A stretch of 64,000 nucleotides of DNA from assembly GCA_934502625.1 (NCBI GenBank), contig CAKSUQ010000001.1:1-64000 (forward strand), given 5' to 3'. The notes under the pieces are model-generated. The model was not told the DNA's origin and made no database searches. It saw only the letters and a list, made by a program, of their open reading frames with translations. This stretch comes from an uncultured Gemmiger sp. Lineage in GTDB: Bacteria; Bacillota; Clostridia; Oscillospirales; Ruminococcaceae. The position numbers were made by a program, and so were the translations under genes. Every line of letters starts with the position of its first letter. Positions within the stretch are counted from its first letter, which is position 1. Of the stretch, positions 1 to 7,848 are shown in pieces.

Positions 1-29
1 CCGGTCAGGCCGAATTTTTGCTTTGTCAT
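1..29 (-). CDS. N-terminal fragment of an unidentified protein, cut by the window edge
   Basis: An ATG at 27-29 (minus) opens a frame reading MTKQKFGLT before the window ends. A weak purine-rich stretch (AAAGGGG) lies 8-14 bases upstream. A palindromic operator-like site sits immediately before it. Nine residues are too few to identify the product; that it is a real gene start is inferred from the intergenic layout only. Confidence 0.4.
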
Positions 30-41
30 AATAATAACCCC

Positions 42-60
42 TTTACATTGTCGATGTAAA
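42..60. promoter_or_regulatory. 19-bp palindrome, likely repressor operator
   Basis: Perfect 7-bp arms TTTACAT and ATGTAAA flank a 5-bp centre, just upstream of the minus-strand start at 29. The TTTACA/TGTAAA half-sites recall the palindrome at 6757-6779. Palindromes of this size upstream of a gene are typical of TetR-family operators; the cognate regulator is not in view, so the family is an inference. Confidence 0.45.
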
Positions 61-86
61 CAGTGTAACAGGGGTTTGTGTAGAAA

Positions 87-830
87 TTATAAGGATTTGA
101 ACGTCAGCAGCGATTCAAAGGCGGATTTTCCCTCCCGCTCGCCGTCAAAGTAGAACTGGTTGTCAGCAAGGGCGGCGCGGCGCAGGGTGAAGCTCTCGTC
201 GCGCGGAACTTCGCGGTGGTAGCTGATGACGAAATCGGAGATTTGCGCGCTGTCCCAGACCTGCCACGGCACGGCGTCGCAGACGATGTCGGCGTAGCGG
301 GTGTTGTTCAGGTGGCCATTCATGTCACAGCGGGAGTAGGTCGCCGTCTGGGTGCCCAGTGTCTCACAGTCCTCGGCCGCAACGCGGGGCAGTTTTATCG
401 GCAGCTCGATGGGCACATCCTCCGCCCACTGGTCGGCGAACTGCGGTGGATGATTGCGCAGGATGATGCGCTTTTCGGTGTCGATGAGCACCCAGCGGCT
501 GTCCATCGTGACGACCTCTTCCCCGCTGGCGTCGTAAAAATGGGTGATGCGCTTGTTGACGGCGCGTTTGCAGCGTTCCGGCTGGGTGACGAGGGTCAGC
601 TCCTCGTCGACGCGGGGCAGCCGCACGACGTGCAGGGCGAGCTTTGCCAGCACGTAGGCGGTGTGGGTCTCGCGGTAGAGTGCATCGTTCAGGCCGACGG
701 CTTCAGCGTGGGTCGTGGCGATCTGCTGGGCATAGCGCAGCAGTGCACCGAGCTTGACGTTGCCGAGGTGGTCGCCGTCCGCACGGTAGACCGTGAACTT
801 TTGGGTGTAGGCTATGAGCTTTTCGGGCAT
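87..830 (-). CDS. Acyl-ACP thioesterase (FatA/FatB family)
   Basis: A 247-residue protein, the normal size of bacterial acyl-ACP thioesterases, which hydrolyse acyl-ACP in the cytoplasm and release free fatty acids. It shows two hotdog halves: the first contains YTQKFTVYRADGDHLGNV, the second the catalytic signature DMNGHLNNTRY with the Asn and His expected of the active site. The ATG at 830 is chosen because AAGGAGGG lies about 7 bases upstream; a longer frame to 950 runs through an AT-rich promoter-like stretch and a repeat element and has no ribosome site. It appears to be a single-gene unit. Assignment to the family is firm; acyl-chain length preference cannot be read from sequence. Confidence 0.9.
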   Translation of the reverse strand: MPEKLIAYTQKFTVYRADGDHLGNVKLGALLRYAQQIATTHAEAVGLNDALYRETHTAYVLAKLALHVVRLPRVDEELTLVTQPERCKRAVNKRITHFYDASGEEVVTMDSRWVLIDTEKRIILRNHPPQFADQWAEDVPIELPIKLPRVAAEDCETLGTQTATYSRCDMNGHLNNTRYADIVCDAVPWQVWDSAQISDFVISYHREVPRDESFTLRRAALADNQFYFDGEREGKSAFESLLTFKSL

Positions 831-902
831 GGGAAGCCCTCCTTGATTGTGTGTTTGATTTGTCAAGAAGAGTATAGCATATTTGCTTGAAAAAAGCAAA
901 GC

Positions 903-983
903 GTAGGGGCGGGGCTCTGCTCCACCCGTAGAACATTGCCGCATCCGCAAAGTGGAACGGGCGGATATGGAATCCGCCCCTAC
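903..983. repeat. Imperfect palindromic REP-like element
   Basis: The ends are exact inverted copies, GTAGGGGCGG at 903-912 and CCGCCCCTAC at 974-983, and a second strong palindrome (GGGCGGAT / ATCCGCCC) spans 959-979. CATTGCCG at 933-940 and CGGCAATG at 988-995 extend the pairing. It lies between the thioesterase and potD and codes for nothing. The form resembles short dispersed palindromic elements common between genes of gut Clostridia; copy number needs a genome search. Confidence 0.6.
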
Positions 984-1021
984 GGCTCGGCAATGTTTCC
1001 ATTGCCGCAGTTTCTACAAAT

Positions 1022-1057
1022 AAAAGCAGTGCATCGCGAAACAGATGCACTGCTTTT
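1022..1057 (-). terminator. Intrinsic terminator of the potABCD operon
   Basis: A 14-bp perfect stem (AAAAGCAGTGCATC with its complement) around an 8-base loop begins directly beyond the potD stop codon. The stem ends in T-rich sequence on both strands, so it may also stop transcripts arriving from the left. Confidence 0.85.
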
Positions 1058-1059
1058 AT

Positions 1060-2301
1060 TTAATAATTATCCCGCGTTTTTCTGCGGAGCTTGCGCCAAA
1101 TGTTGAAAGCCGAGATGGCGATGGCGAGAAGCAGCAGGACAACGACCATCCAGCCGTTGCCGCCCTCCTCAAAGCTCTTCATCTCGCTCCACTGGGCATC
1201 CATGGCGGCGTTGATGTCATCGGGCAGCGTCTCAAAGACCTCTGCCTTATCGAGCACCTCCGCATCCGGGTACGCGATCTCGCTGTACTTCAGAGCGTCG
1301 TCCAGCATTTCCCACACGGCGGTGATGGGGGTGGAATAGCCGATGAAATCTGCGTTGGCAAGGCCGACGTCCGGCTCGCACAGGTAGTTGATGAACATTT
1401 CGGCGGCCTCCTGATGCTTGGCGTTGGCCGGAATGCACATGCTGTCGATGAAGAAGTTGACGCCTTCCTCCGGGTGGACGAAAGCCAGATCGGGGTTTTC
1501 GTCGATCATTGTGATGGCATCACCCGCATAGTAGGGCGCCATGGCGGCCTCGCCGCCCTCCATCTTGTCAAAGACCTCGTCCATGACGTAGGCCTGCACG
1601 ATGTTCTTCTGGGCCTTCAGCGCGTCGGTGATGGCGGTGATCTCGTCAACGGACTGCGGATTCATCGACAGACCAATCGTCTTGGCCGCAATCGCGTAAG
1701 CGTCGCGGGAGTTGTTGAACATCAGCACATTGTTTGTGTACTCAACATCCCACATGTCCGCCCATTTTGTGGGCGGCTCCTCGACCATCGTCGTGTTGTA
1801 GATCAGGCCCGTTGTGCCCCACATGTAGGGCACGCTGTACTTGTTGCCGGGGTCAAAGCTGCGGTCCAGATACGTTTCGCCGATGCCGGCAAAGTTCGGA
1901 ATGTTGTCCATGTTCAGCTCGGACAGCATGCCCTCCTTGGCCATCTTGCCCACCATGTAATCCGACGGGAAGATGACGTCATAGGATACGCCGCCGGATT
2001 TCAGCTTGGCGTAGAGGCTCTCGTTGGAGTCGTAGGTCGTGTAGTTGACCTTGATGCCGGTCAGATCCTCAAAGGCAGACAGAACGTTGATGCTCTCGTC
2101 AGAGCCGTCGGAGATGTACAGGCCGTTGTTGTAGACATTCAGCGTGATATGGTCGTTGGCAAAGCGCTTCCAATCGTAGTCGCCGGAGACGGAAATATCC
2201 TCGTTGACCTCGATGTCATCGGCGGCCAGCACCGGCGCAGCGCTCATCATGGTGACGGTCAATGCGGCCAGCACCGCAGCGGAAAACTTTTTCAGCTTCA
2301 T
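1060..2301 (-). CDS. potD: Spermidine/putrescine ABC transporter, substrate-binding protein (PotD-like)
   Basis: This is the extracytoplasmic receptor of the polyamine importer. Residues 1-27 form a classical signal peptide ending VLAADD. The mature part has the PotD-type bilobed fold features (LNVYNNGLYISDGS, DVIFPSDYMVGKMAKEG, PYMWGTTGLIYNTTMV). At 413 residues it is longer than usual PotD (about 350): a C-terminal hydrophobic segment (WMVVVLLLLAIAISAF) followed by a basic tail looks like a membrane anchor. The signal peptide has no lipobox cysteine, so anchoring seems moved from an N-terminal lipid to a C-terminal helix. It is the last gene of potABCD, 2 bases after potC. Confidence 0.92.
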   Translation of the reverse strand: MKLKKFSAAVLAALTVTMMSAAPVLAADDIEVNEDISVSGDYDWKRFANDHITLNVYNNGLYISDGSDESINVLSAFEDLTGIKVNYTTYDSNESLYAKLKSGGVSYDVIFPSDYMVGKMAKEGMLSELNMDNIPNFAGIGETYLDRSFDPGNKYSVPYMWGTTGLIYNTTMVEEPPTKWADMWDVEYTNNVLMFNNSRDAYAIAAKTIGLSMNPQSVDEITAITDALKAQKNIVQAYVMDEVFDKMEGGEAAMAPYYAGDAITMIDENPDLAFVHPEEGVNFFIDSMCIPANAKHQEAAEMFINYLCEPDVGLANADFIGYSTPITAVWEMLDDALKYSEIAYPDAEVLDKAEVFETLPDDINAAMDAQWSEMKSFEEGGNGWMVVVLLLLAIAISAFNIWRKLRRKTRDNY

Positions 2302-2303
2302 CT

Positions 2304-3155
2304 TCAGCGCCTCCCTTCGTCCAGCATGGCTTTGCGGATGGCCTTCTGGTTGCGGCGGTAGGCGCGGGAGTCTGCGGCGTTGGAAATCAGGATGATGGCC
2401 AGAATGACGCAGAACATGACTGCAGACAGCGCGTTGATTTCGGGGCTGACCTTCTTGCGGGTCATCGAGTAGATGGCGATAGGCAGCGTCTGCATCGTGC
2501 CGGAGTTGAAGTAGGAAATCATGAAGTCGTCGATGGAGTAGGTCAGACAGATGAGGAATGCCGACAGGATGGCCGGGGAAAGCTGCGGCATGATGACCTT
2601 CATGAACGCCTGCTTCGGCGTGCAGCCGAGGTCAAGCGCCGCATTGTACAGGCTGGGGTCGAGCTGGCGCAGCTTGGGGCCTACGTTAAAGATAACATAG
2701 GGAATGTTGAAGGTGATGTGTGCAATCAGCAGCGTCGGCCAGCCGAAGATGCCGCTCTCGCCGCCGATGCCGAAGTTCTGCGCCATGACGAAGAGAAGCA
2801 TCAGTGAGACACCGGTGATGATCTCCGGATTGACGACAGGCACATAGCTGATGTTATTGATGATGAGCTGGCTTTTGCGGGACATCGAGTTGATGCCAAG
2901 GGTCGCCAGCGTGCCCAGCACCGTGGCGATAATGCTGGACACCAGCGCCAGCACAAGGCTCAGACCCAGCGCGGACAAAATCATCTCGTTGTGGAACAGG
3001 CTTTTGTACCAGCCGAGGGTGAAGCCCGTAAAGTTCGAGCGGGATTTGCTCTCATTGAAGCTGAACGCGATCATGACCGCGATGGGCAGATACATGAAGC
3101 AGAACACCAGAATGACGTAGGTGCGCATGAGCAATGCGGAATGTTTTTTTGCCAT
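2304..3155 (-). CDS. potC: Spermidine/putrescine ABC transporter permease (PotC-like)
   Basis: One of the two membrane subunits of the polyamine importer. At 283 residues it has about six hydrophobic segments and the binding-protein-dependent permease loop (EAA-like, ALDLGCTPKQAFMKVIMPQL) that docks on PotA. The N-terminus MAKKHSALLMRTYVILVF is a typical PotC start. AAGGAG precedes the ATG. It follows potB by one base, so translation is likely coupled. Confidence 0.93.
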   Translation of the reverse strand: MAKKHSALLMRTYVILVFCFMYLPIAVMIAFSFNESKSRSNFTGFTLGWYKSLFHNEMILSALGLSLVLALVSSIIATVLGTLATLGINSMSRKSQLIINNISYVPVVNPEIITGVSLMLLFVMAQNFGIGGESGIFGWPTLLIAHITFNIPYVIFNVGPKLRQLDPSLYNAALDLGCTPKQAFMKVIMPQLSPAILSAFLICLTYSIDDFMISYFNSGTMQTLPIAIYSMTRKKVSPEINALSAVMFCVILAIILISNAADSRAYRRNQKAIRKAMLDEGRR

Positions 3156-3156
3156 A

Positions 3157-3978
3157 TCACATCACTCCTTCCATCTCGGACTCGTCAAAGCTCGAAGTGA
3201 AGCTCATGCAGAGCAGGACAATGACCATCAGCACGAGGCTCATGGCGGAGCCGAGGTTCAGGTTGTAGGAGTTGCCAAGGAACTGCAGCTCGATCAAATC
3301 ACCGATCAGCAGGTTGGAGCCGCCGCCCAGCATACGGCTGATAATAAAAGTAGAGACTGCGGGCACGAACACCTGCGTGATGCCGGTGGCAATGCCGGGA
3401 CCGGTCAGCGGGACGAGCACCCGGAACAGAATATGCCAGACGTTGCAGCCCAGATCCTGCGCGGCCTCAATGATGGAATCATCGATTTTTGTCATGGCCG
3501 TGTAGATGGGCAAAATCATAAACGGCAGGTAGTTGTACACCATGCCCAGCACGACAGCACCCGAGGTGTTGATCATGTTGAAGGGGCCAAGGCCGAACAA
3601 GCCGAAGAACTTGTTGATAAGGCCGTTTTTCTCCAGCAGTGTCATCCAGGCGTAGGTGCGCAGCAGGAAGTTCATCCACATGGGCAGCATAATGAGCATC
3701 AGCATAATGTGCTGCTTGTTGGCGCGCAGGCGGGAGAGAAAATACCCCACCGGGAACGCCATGACCAGGCAGATCACGGTAGAGATCGCGGCCAAAATCA
3801 GGCTGCGGGCAAACACGCTGGAGTACCGCCCGATCTGGGTGAGGTTGTCAAAGGTGAACTGGCCGTCCGCGTTCGTCATGGCGTACCAGATGACGATGAA
3901 AAGCGGTACGACTGTGAAAATGGCCATCCAGACCAGATACGGCCCGGCCAGCCAGCGGGAGGATTTGGATTTGAGCAT
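3157..3978 (-). CDS. potB: Spermidine/putrescine ABC transporter permease (PotB-like)
   Basis: The second membrane subunit, 273 residues, about six transmembrane segments. It contains the EAA-like loop EAAQDLGCNVWHILFRVLVP used to contact the ATPase. GGAGGTG precedes the ATG. It lies 3 bases beyond potA and one base before potC, within one transcript. Confidence 0.93.
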   Translation of the reverse strand: MLKSKSSRWLAGPYLVWMAIFTVVPLFIVIWYAMTNADGQFTFDNLTQIGRYSSVFARSLILAAISTVICLVMAFPVGYFLSRLRANKQHIMLMLIMLPMWMNFLLRTYAWMTLLEKNGLINKFFGLFGLGPFNMINTSGAVVLGMVYNYLPFMILPIYTAMTKIDDSIIEAAQDLGCNVWHILFRVLVPLTGPGIATGITQVFVPAVSTFIISRMLGGGSNLLIGDLIELQFLGNSYNLNLGSAMSLVLMVIVLLCMSFTSSFDESEMEGVM

Positions 3979-3981
3979 GGA

Positions 3982-5028
3982 TCACACCTCCGAACGCTTC
4001 ATGATATGAATTTCGTCCGGGCCGATGTTCATGCCGATAAGCTCGCCGGGCTGGCTGGCCTGGGTGGAATGGATGATCCACTCATAGCCTTCCACATCGA
4101 CGTGCATTTCAAAGTGAACGCCCTTGAAGATGACCTCGCGCACAAGGCCGGTCAGCATACCGACAGAGGGCGGCACGATCTGCACGTCCTCCGGGCGGAT
4201 GACGACCTGCACCGGCTCGTTGACTTTAAAGCCGCGGTCCACGCAGGTGAAATCATGGCCGCCGAAGTTGACCAGAAAGTCCTTGAGCATGACGCCGTCG
4301 ACAATGTTAGAATCGCCGATAAAGCGGGCGACAAAGGCGTTCTTGGGTTCGTTGTAAATATCCTGCGGGGAGCCGATCTGCTGGATCTTGCCGCCGGACA
4401 TAACGACGACGGTATCCGACATGGTCAGGGCTTCCTCCTGATCATGGGTGACGTAGACGAAGGTGATGTTCATCTCGCGCTGCAGACGCTTGAGCTCCAG
4501 CTGCATTTCCTTGCGCAGCTTCAGGTCAAGGGCACCCAACGGCTCGTCCAGAAGCAGGACGCGGGGCTGGTTGACAAGACTGCGGGCGATGGCAACGCGC
4601 TGCTGCTGGCCGCCGGACAGTTGGTGGATGCTGCGGCGCTCGAAGCCCTTCAGGCCGACGATCTCTAGCATTTCCAGCACCTTGGGGCGGATTTCATCCT
4701 CTGTCATTTTTTTCAGGCGCAGTCCGAAGGCGACGTTCTCGAACACGTTCAGGTGCGGGAACAGCGCATACTTCTGGAACACCGTGTTTACAGGCCGCTT
4801 GTACGGCGGCATGTTGGCGATGTCCTTGCCATCAAAAAAGACATTGCCCGATTTCGGGGTGACAAAACCAGCAATCACACGCAGGGTCGTCGTCTTGCCG
4901 CAGCCGGATGGACCGAGGAAGGTGACAAACTCTTTGTCGTGGATGTCCAGCGAAAGCCCGTCAAGGACTTTTTGCCCATCGAAATCGACAACAATGTCTT
5001 TCAGAGATACGATTAGATTTTCATTCAT
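3982..5028 (-). CDS. potA: Spermidine/putrescine ABC transporter ATPase (PotA)
   Basis: Cytoplasmic ATPase that powers polyamine import. Walker [11 protein letters not shown]-loop region, signature [15 protein letters not shown], Walker [13 protein letters not shown] and the switch histidine in VTHDQEEA are all present. Residues from about 240 form the C-terminal TOBE regulatory domain seen in PotA/MalK-type ATPases. At 348 residues it is full length. It is the first gene of potABCD and sits behind a 220-nt leader whose sequence can pair with its ribosome site (see 5029-5250). Confidence 0.95.
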   Translation of the reverse strand: MNENLIVSLKDIVVDFDGQKVLDGLSLDIHDKEFVTFLGPSGCGKTTTLRVIAGFVTPKSGNVFFDGKDIANMPPYKRPVNTVFQKYALFPHLNVFENVAFGLRLKKMTEDEIRPKVLEMLEIVGLKGFERRSIHQLSGGQQQRVAIARSLVNQPRVLLLDEPLGALDLKLRKEMQLELKRLQREMNITFVYVTHDQEEALTMSDTVVVMSGGKIQQIGSPQDIYNEPKNAFVARFIGDSNIVDGVMLKDFLVNFGGHDFTCVDRGFKVNEPVQVVIRPEDVQIVPPSVGMLTGLVREVIFKGVHFEMHVDVEGYEWIIHSTQASQPGELIGMNIGPDEIHIMKRSEV

Positions 5029-5250
5029 TTTTATTGCATCCCCCTTTGCGGAATTTCCCGTTACAGAACCCTCTTAACGCACCGTTTCTTCCTTAGGTCG
5101 GCACAGAGTCCTTAACGAGTCAGCGCCAATTATGCCGCCCCGCAAAGGTTTGTTACACGGTAAGCCCCTGCCCTGAGGCACCGCTACAAGCAGCACATAC
5201 AACGCCAATGTGTCAGGGCAGAAAAGATTTACCCTATAGATGCACACACA
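5029..5250 (-). promoter_or_regulatory. Long structured 5' leader of potABCD, possible cis-regulatory RNA
   Basis: Read on the minus strand, the transcript starts near 5250 and runs about 220 nt before potA. Two structures are visible. The first is a hairpin with a 9-bp stem (5213-5221 with 5168-5176) and an inner CACAT/ATGTG stem. The second is a 9-bp perfect long-range complement: CCUUUGCGG (5148-5140) with CCGCAAAGG (5051-5043), which overlaps the AAAGGGGG ribosome site of potA. This could act as a switch that hides the ribosome site. It does not match a riboswitch family I can recall. Confidence 0.5.
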
Positions 5251-5256
5251 AGGTAT

Positions 5257-5284
5257 ATTATACGGCTTGTGGAATGTTTGTCAA
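5257..5284 (-). promoter_or_regulatory. Sigma-A promoter of potABCD
   Basis: On the minus strand, TTGACA (5279-5284) and TATAAT (5257-5262) are both exact consensus with a 16-bp spacer. A strong promoter with a long leader suggests control after initiation. Confidence 0.85.
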
Positions 5285-5316
5285 TAAAAACCTTTCATAT
5301 TATGGTAATGAAAATT

Positions 5317-6399
5317 TCATATTTCGGTAAAGCGGTGCGCAGTATCATTTTTTTGCTGCAAAACCGGCTGCCCCGGCCGCCACTTCCCCGCCAGAATCGG
5401 GAAATACCTGCGCGCCAGCGTGCCGTAAATTTTGCTGCACACGACGAGATACAAAAGTGCGCACAGCACCGAGGCCAGCGGCGTCTGGATGATGATGGGC
5501 AGCCCGAAGATGCTGATGAAATCGTTGACGAGCACGCGGGTGGAATCCTCGCACCCGCACAGGATCAGCGAATCGCGGCCAAGCTGCTGGATGTACGGCA
5601 CCCAAGTCAGGCACTTTGCCAGAAAAACGTTGGCCTCGATCAGCAAAAGAATCTGTAAGAACTCGCCGATGCGGGCAAATTCCAGCACGGGCAGCTTTTC
5701 GGTCAAATAGGTATCGCCCTTGAAGTAGACGAGCGCCAGCATGGCAAGTGCTGCCGCGCGCAGCAGAATCACGCCCTTGCCCTGTGCGGTTTTGAAGTCC
5801 CATTCCCTTTTGAAAAGGTCGGCAAAGCAGTGCCCGATGGAGAAAAAGACCAGATAGCCGATGGCGCTGTCGAAATTAAAGATGACGGCTTCCGAATTGA
5901 GGTGCAGCAGCCCTAAAAGCGGATACTGCACCTCAAACAGCGCGAAGGAGACGAGCAGCGCGAGATATTTATTGCGGACGAGCACCATCACCAGCGTGTA
6001 GAGCACGACGACGACGAAATAGCAGTTCAAGAACCAAAGCGCGCTGCCCGCCGTGGCGTTGCGGTGGCCGATGAAGATAAAGTTGGCGTAGTCCTTGAAT
6101 TTGGAAAGCTCGAAATCGTGACGGATGAAGCTGAGCCCCATAATAATAAAAGAAAACAGGAAGTACGGCACGAGGATGCCGCAGACCTTGTCAACGAGGT
6201 AGCCGCGCAGCTGACCTTTCTGCGGCGGGCGGTAGAACAGGCCGCTCATGAAGAAGAAAAGCTGCACGTTAAAGACGAACATCAGCGGCAGCAGCTTGCC
6301 GGAGACCGTGCCCATGTGGGCAATGTAGATTTCCAGCATCCCCATAAATTTCAGCACGTCCAACCATTCATAGCGTTTTTTCCGGGCTTCCTCAGGCAT
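5317..6399 (-). CDS. Membrane acyltransferase, acyltransferase-3 family
   Basis: A 360-residue polytopic membrane protein with about ten hydrophobic segments. The N-terminal RYEWLDVLKFMGMLEIYIAH, with a histidine at the end of the first helix, and the following FFFMSGLFYR are hallmarks of acyltransferase-3 (OafA/WecH-like) enzymes that acylate cell-surface glycans. Substrate unknown. AAAGGAG precedes the ATG. It has its own promoter inside the neighbouring MFS remnant and a second family member lies at 18776-19795. Confidence 0.8.
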   Translation of the reverse strand: MPEEARKKRYEWLDVLKFMGMLEIYIAHMGTVSGKLLPLMFVFNVQLFFFMSGLFYRPPQKGQLRGYLVDKVCGILVPYFLFSFIIMGLSFIRHDFELSKFKDYANFIFIGHRNATAGSALWFLNCYFVVVVLYTLVMVLVRNKYLALLVSFALFEVQYPLLGLLHLNSEAVIFNFDSAIGYLVFFSIGHCFADLFKREWDFKTAQGKGVILLRAAALAMLALVYFKGDTYLTEKLPVLEFARIGEFLQILLLIEANVFLAKCLTWVPYIQQLGRDSLILCGCEDSTRVLVNDFISIFGLPIIIQTPLASVLCALLYLVVCSKIYGTLARRYFPILAGKWRPGQPVLQQKNDTAHRFTEI

Positions 6400-6740
6400 A
6401 ATAAGGCTCCTTTGTGCAGGGTGTATTTGTATCCAGTATACACGGATGCGGCCGCGATTGCAACCTTAAAGCGAAGGGAGAAGGAGGAAACGGCAATCAG
6501 CGCGGCAGTGATGGCGTCGAGCGCAGCTAACAGTCGATGCTTGCAAAAACGGTCGGCAAGGAGCCCGCCCCCGAACGCCCCGACAAGCATCGGCAGCATG
6601 GCAAGGGCGGTTATGCTGCCGTACAGTGCGGCGGAACCGGTCACCCGCAGCAAGTGCAGTGACAGAGCAAAACGAAGTGCAGCGTTTGCAGGCGCAGCGG
6701 CACATCGACAGAAAATCAGACGGTAAAAACGAAAATTCAT
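6400..6740 (-). pseudogene. Truncated MFS efflux transporter (N-terminal remnant)
   Basis: The reading frame from the ATG at 6740 gives two to three MFS helices, including the loop GGGLLADRFCKHRLLAALD that matches the conserved helix 2-3 motif of drug efflux MFS proteins. Homology stops after about 100 residues and the frame then runs into the start of the acyltransferase. A complete MFS needs about 400 residues, so this is a decayed gene. Start signal (GGAGG) and upstream operator are still intact. The region 6794-6862 keeps a short minus-strand tail (reading IGLDLLTEEQCALLEEF, then stop) that may be the end of the lost regulator gene. Confidence 0.65.
6435..6463 (-). promoter_or_regulatory. 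Promoter of the acyltransferase gene
   Basis: Minus-strand TTGCAA (6458-6463), 17-bp spacer, TATACT (6435-6440). It lies inside the MFS remnant and reads into the gene at 6399. Confidence 0.6.
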
Positions 6741-6756
6741 AAATGCCTCCTTTGCA

Positions 6757-6779
6757 TTTACAGACTAACGGTCTGTAAA
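6757..6779. promoter_or_regulatory. 23-bp palindromic operator upstream of the MFS remnant
   Basis: Perfect 9-bp arms TTTACAGAC and GTCTGTAAA around a 5-bp centre, just before the remnant's ribosome site. The size and position are typical of TetR-family operators controlling efflux genes. No TetR gene is left next to it. Confidence 0.65.
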
Positions 6780-6943
6780 CGAGGTAAAAATCAGCAAAAC
6801 TCCTCCAACAGAGCGCATTGTTCCTCAGTCAGGAGGTCAAGGCCAATCCCCTGCGGGAAAAGTCAAGACATTTGCCGCAGATTGTACGGTGCGCGGTGGT
6901 GGGTGGCGTGTTATAATTATCCGCATAGAGAGGTGAAATAAAT

Positions 6944-7786
6944 GTGGCAAAAATCGGCGTTATCGATGTGGGCGGCGGGCTGCGCGGCATTTACGCGGCG
7001 GGCGTGTTCGACTGGTGCTTGGAAAACGGCGTGAAATTTGATTACGGCATCGGCATTTCGGCGGGCAGCGCGAACCTTGCTTCCAATCTGAGCGGCCAGC
7101 GCGGGCGGAACTACCTGTTTTATGAGGAATACTCGATGCGCAGGCAGTACATGGGCGCGGGCAATATGCTGCGCAGCGGGTCGTTTTTGAACCTGCAATA
7201 CATCTACGGCACGTTGAGCAACGCGGGCTGCGAGAATCCTCTGGATTTTGAAAAAATGTCTGCCAATCCGATGGAGTGGTATATGATCGCCACCGATGCG
7301 ACAACTGGCAAGCCGAAATACTTTACACGCGGCGATATGCAGCAGGATGACTACCGCGTGCTGATGGCTTCCTGCTGCATCCCGGTGGCCTGCAAGCCAA
7401 TCGTCATTGACGGCATCCCCTATTACGACGGTGCGCTGGGTGATACGATCCCATTGAAAAAGGCATTTGCGGACGGCTGTGACAAGGTCGTGCTGATTCT
7501 GACAAAGCCAGAAGGTACTGTGCGCGCTGACGGTACCGACCGTAAGCTGGCACGGGTCATCCGCCGCCGCTATCCTAAGGCGGCCGAGCAGTTGGCCTTG
7601 CGGGCGCAGCATTATAACGAGGGTATCGCGCTGGCGGAACAGCTGGCAGCCGAGGGCAAGGTGCTCATCATCGCACCCGACGATACCTGCGGCGTCAAGA
7701 CGCTGACCCGCGACCAAGAGGCGCTGAAAAAGCTCTACACTAAGGGCATCCGCGACGCACAAGCCATCGAGGCATTTATAAAATAA
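6944..7786 (+). CDS. Patatin-like phospholipase
   Basis: A 280-residue patatin-fold hydrolase, probably an intracellular or membrane-associated lipase. The N-terminal oxyanion loop DVGGGLRG, the nucleophile elbow GISAGSAN (GxSxG) and the catalytic DGA triplet in YYDGALGD are all present, giving the Ser-Asp dyad of this family. The start is a GTG at 6944 with AGAGGTG about 10 bases before it; the ATG at 6942 is in another frame. Physiological substrate unknown. Confidence 0.9.
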   Translation: MAKIGVIDVGGGLRGIYAAGVFDWCLENGVKFDYGIGISAGSANLASNLSGQRGRNYLFYEEYSMRRQYMGAGNMLRSGSFLNLQYIYGTLSNAGCENPLDFEKMSANPMEWYMIATDATTGKPKYFTRGDMQQDDYRVLMASCCIPVACKPIVIDGIPYYDGALGDTIPLKKAFADGCDKVVLILTKPEGTVRADGTDRKLARVIRRRYPKAAEQLALRAQHYNEGIALAEQLAAEGKVLIIAPDDTCGVKTLTRDQEALKKLYTKGIRDAQAIEAFIK

Positions 7787-7789
7787 ACG

Positions 7790-7831
7790 AAGCCCTCCGC
7801 TTTTCCGGGATACGGATAAAGCGGCGGGCTT
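7790..7831. terminator. Bidirectional terminator between convergent genes
   Basis: An 11-bp stem with one mismatch (AAGCCCTCCGC / GCGGCGGGCTT) lies between the patatin gene and the convergent ABC permease gene. Confidence 0.65.
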
Positions 7832-7848
7832 TATGTTTTCTAGTAAAA

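Noticed and set aside
5029-5250. Assignment of the potA leader to guanidine (ykkC) or glycine riboswitches
   Set aside because: The conserved core sequences of those families are not present; only general structure is supported.
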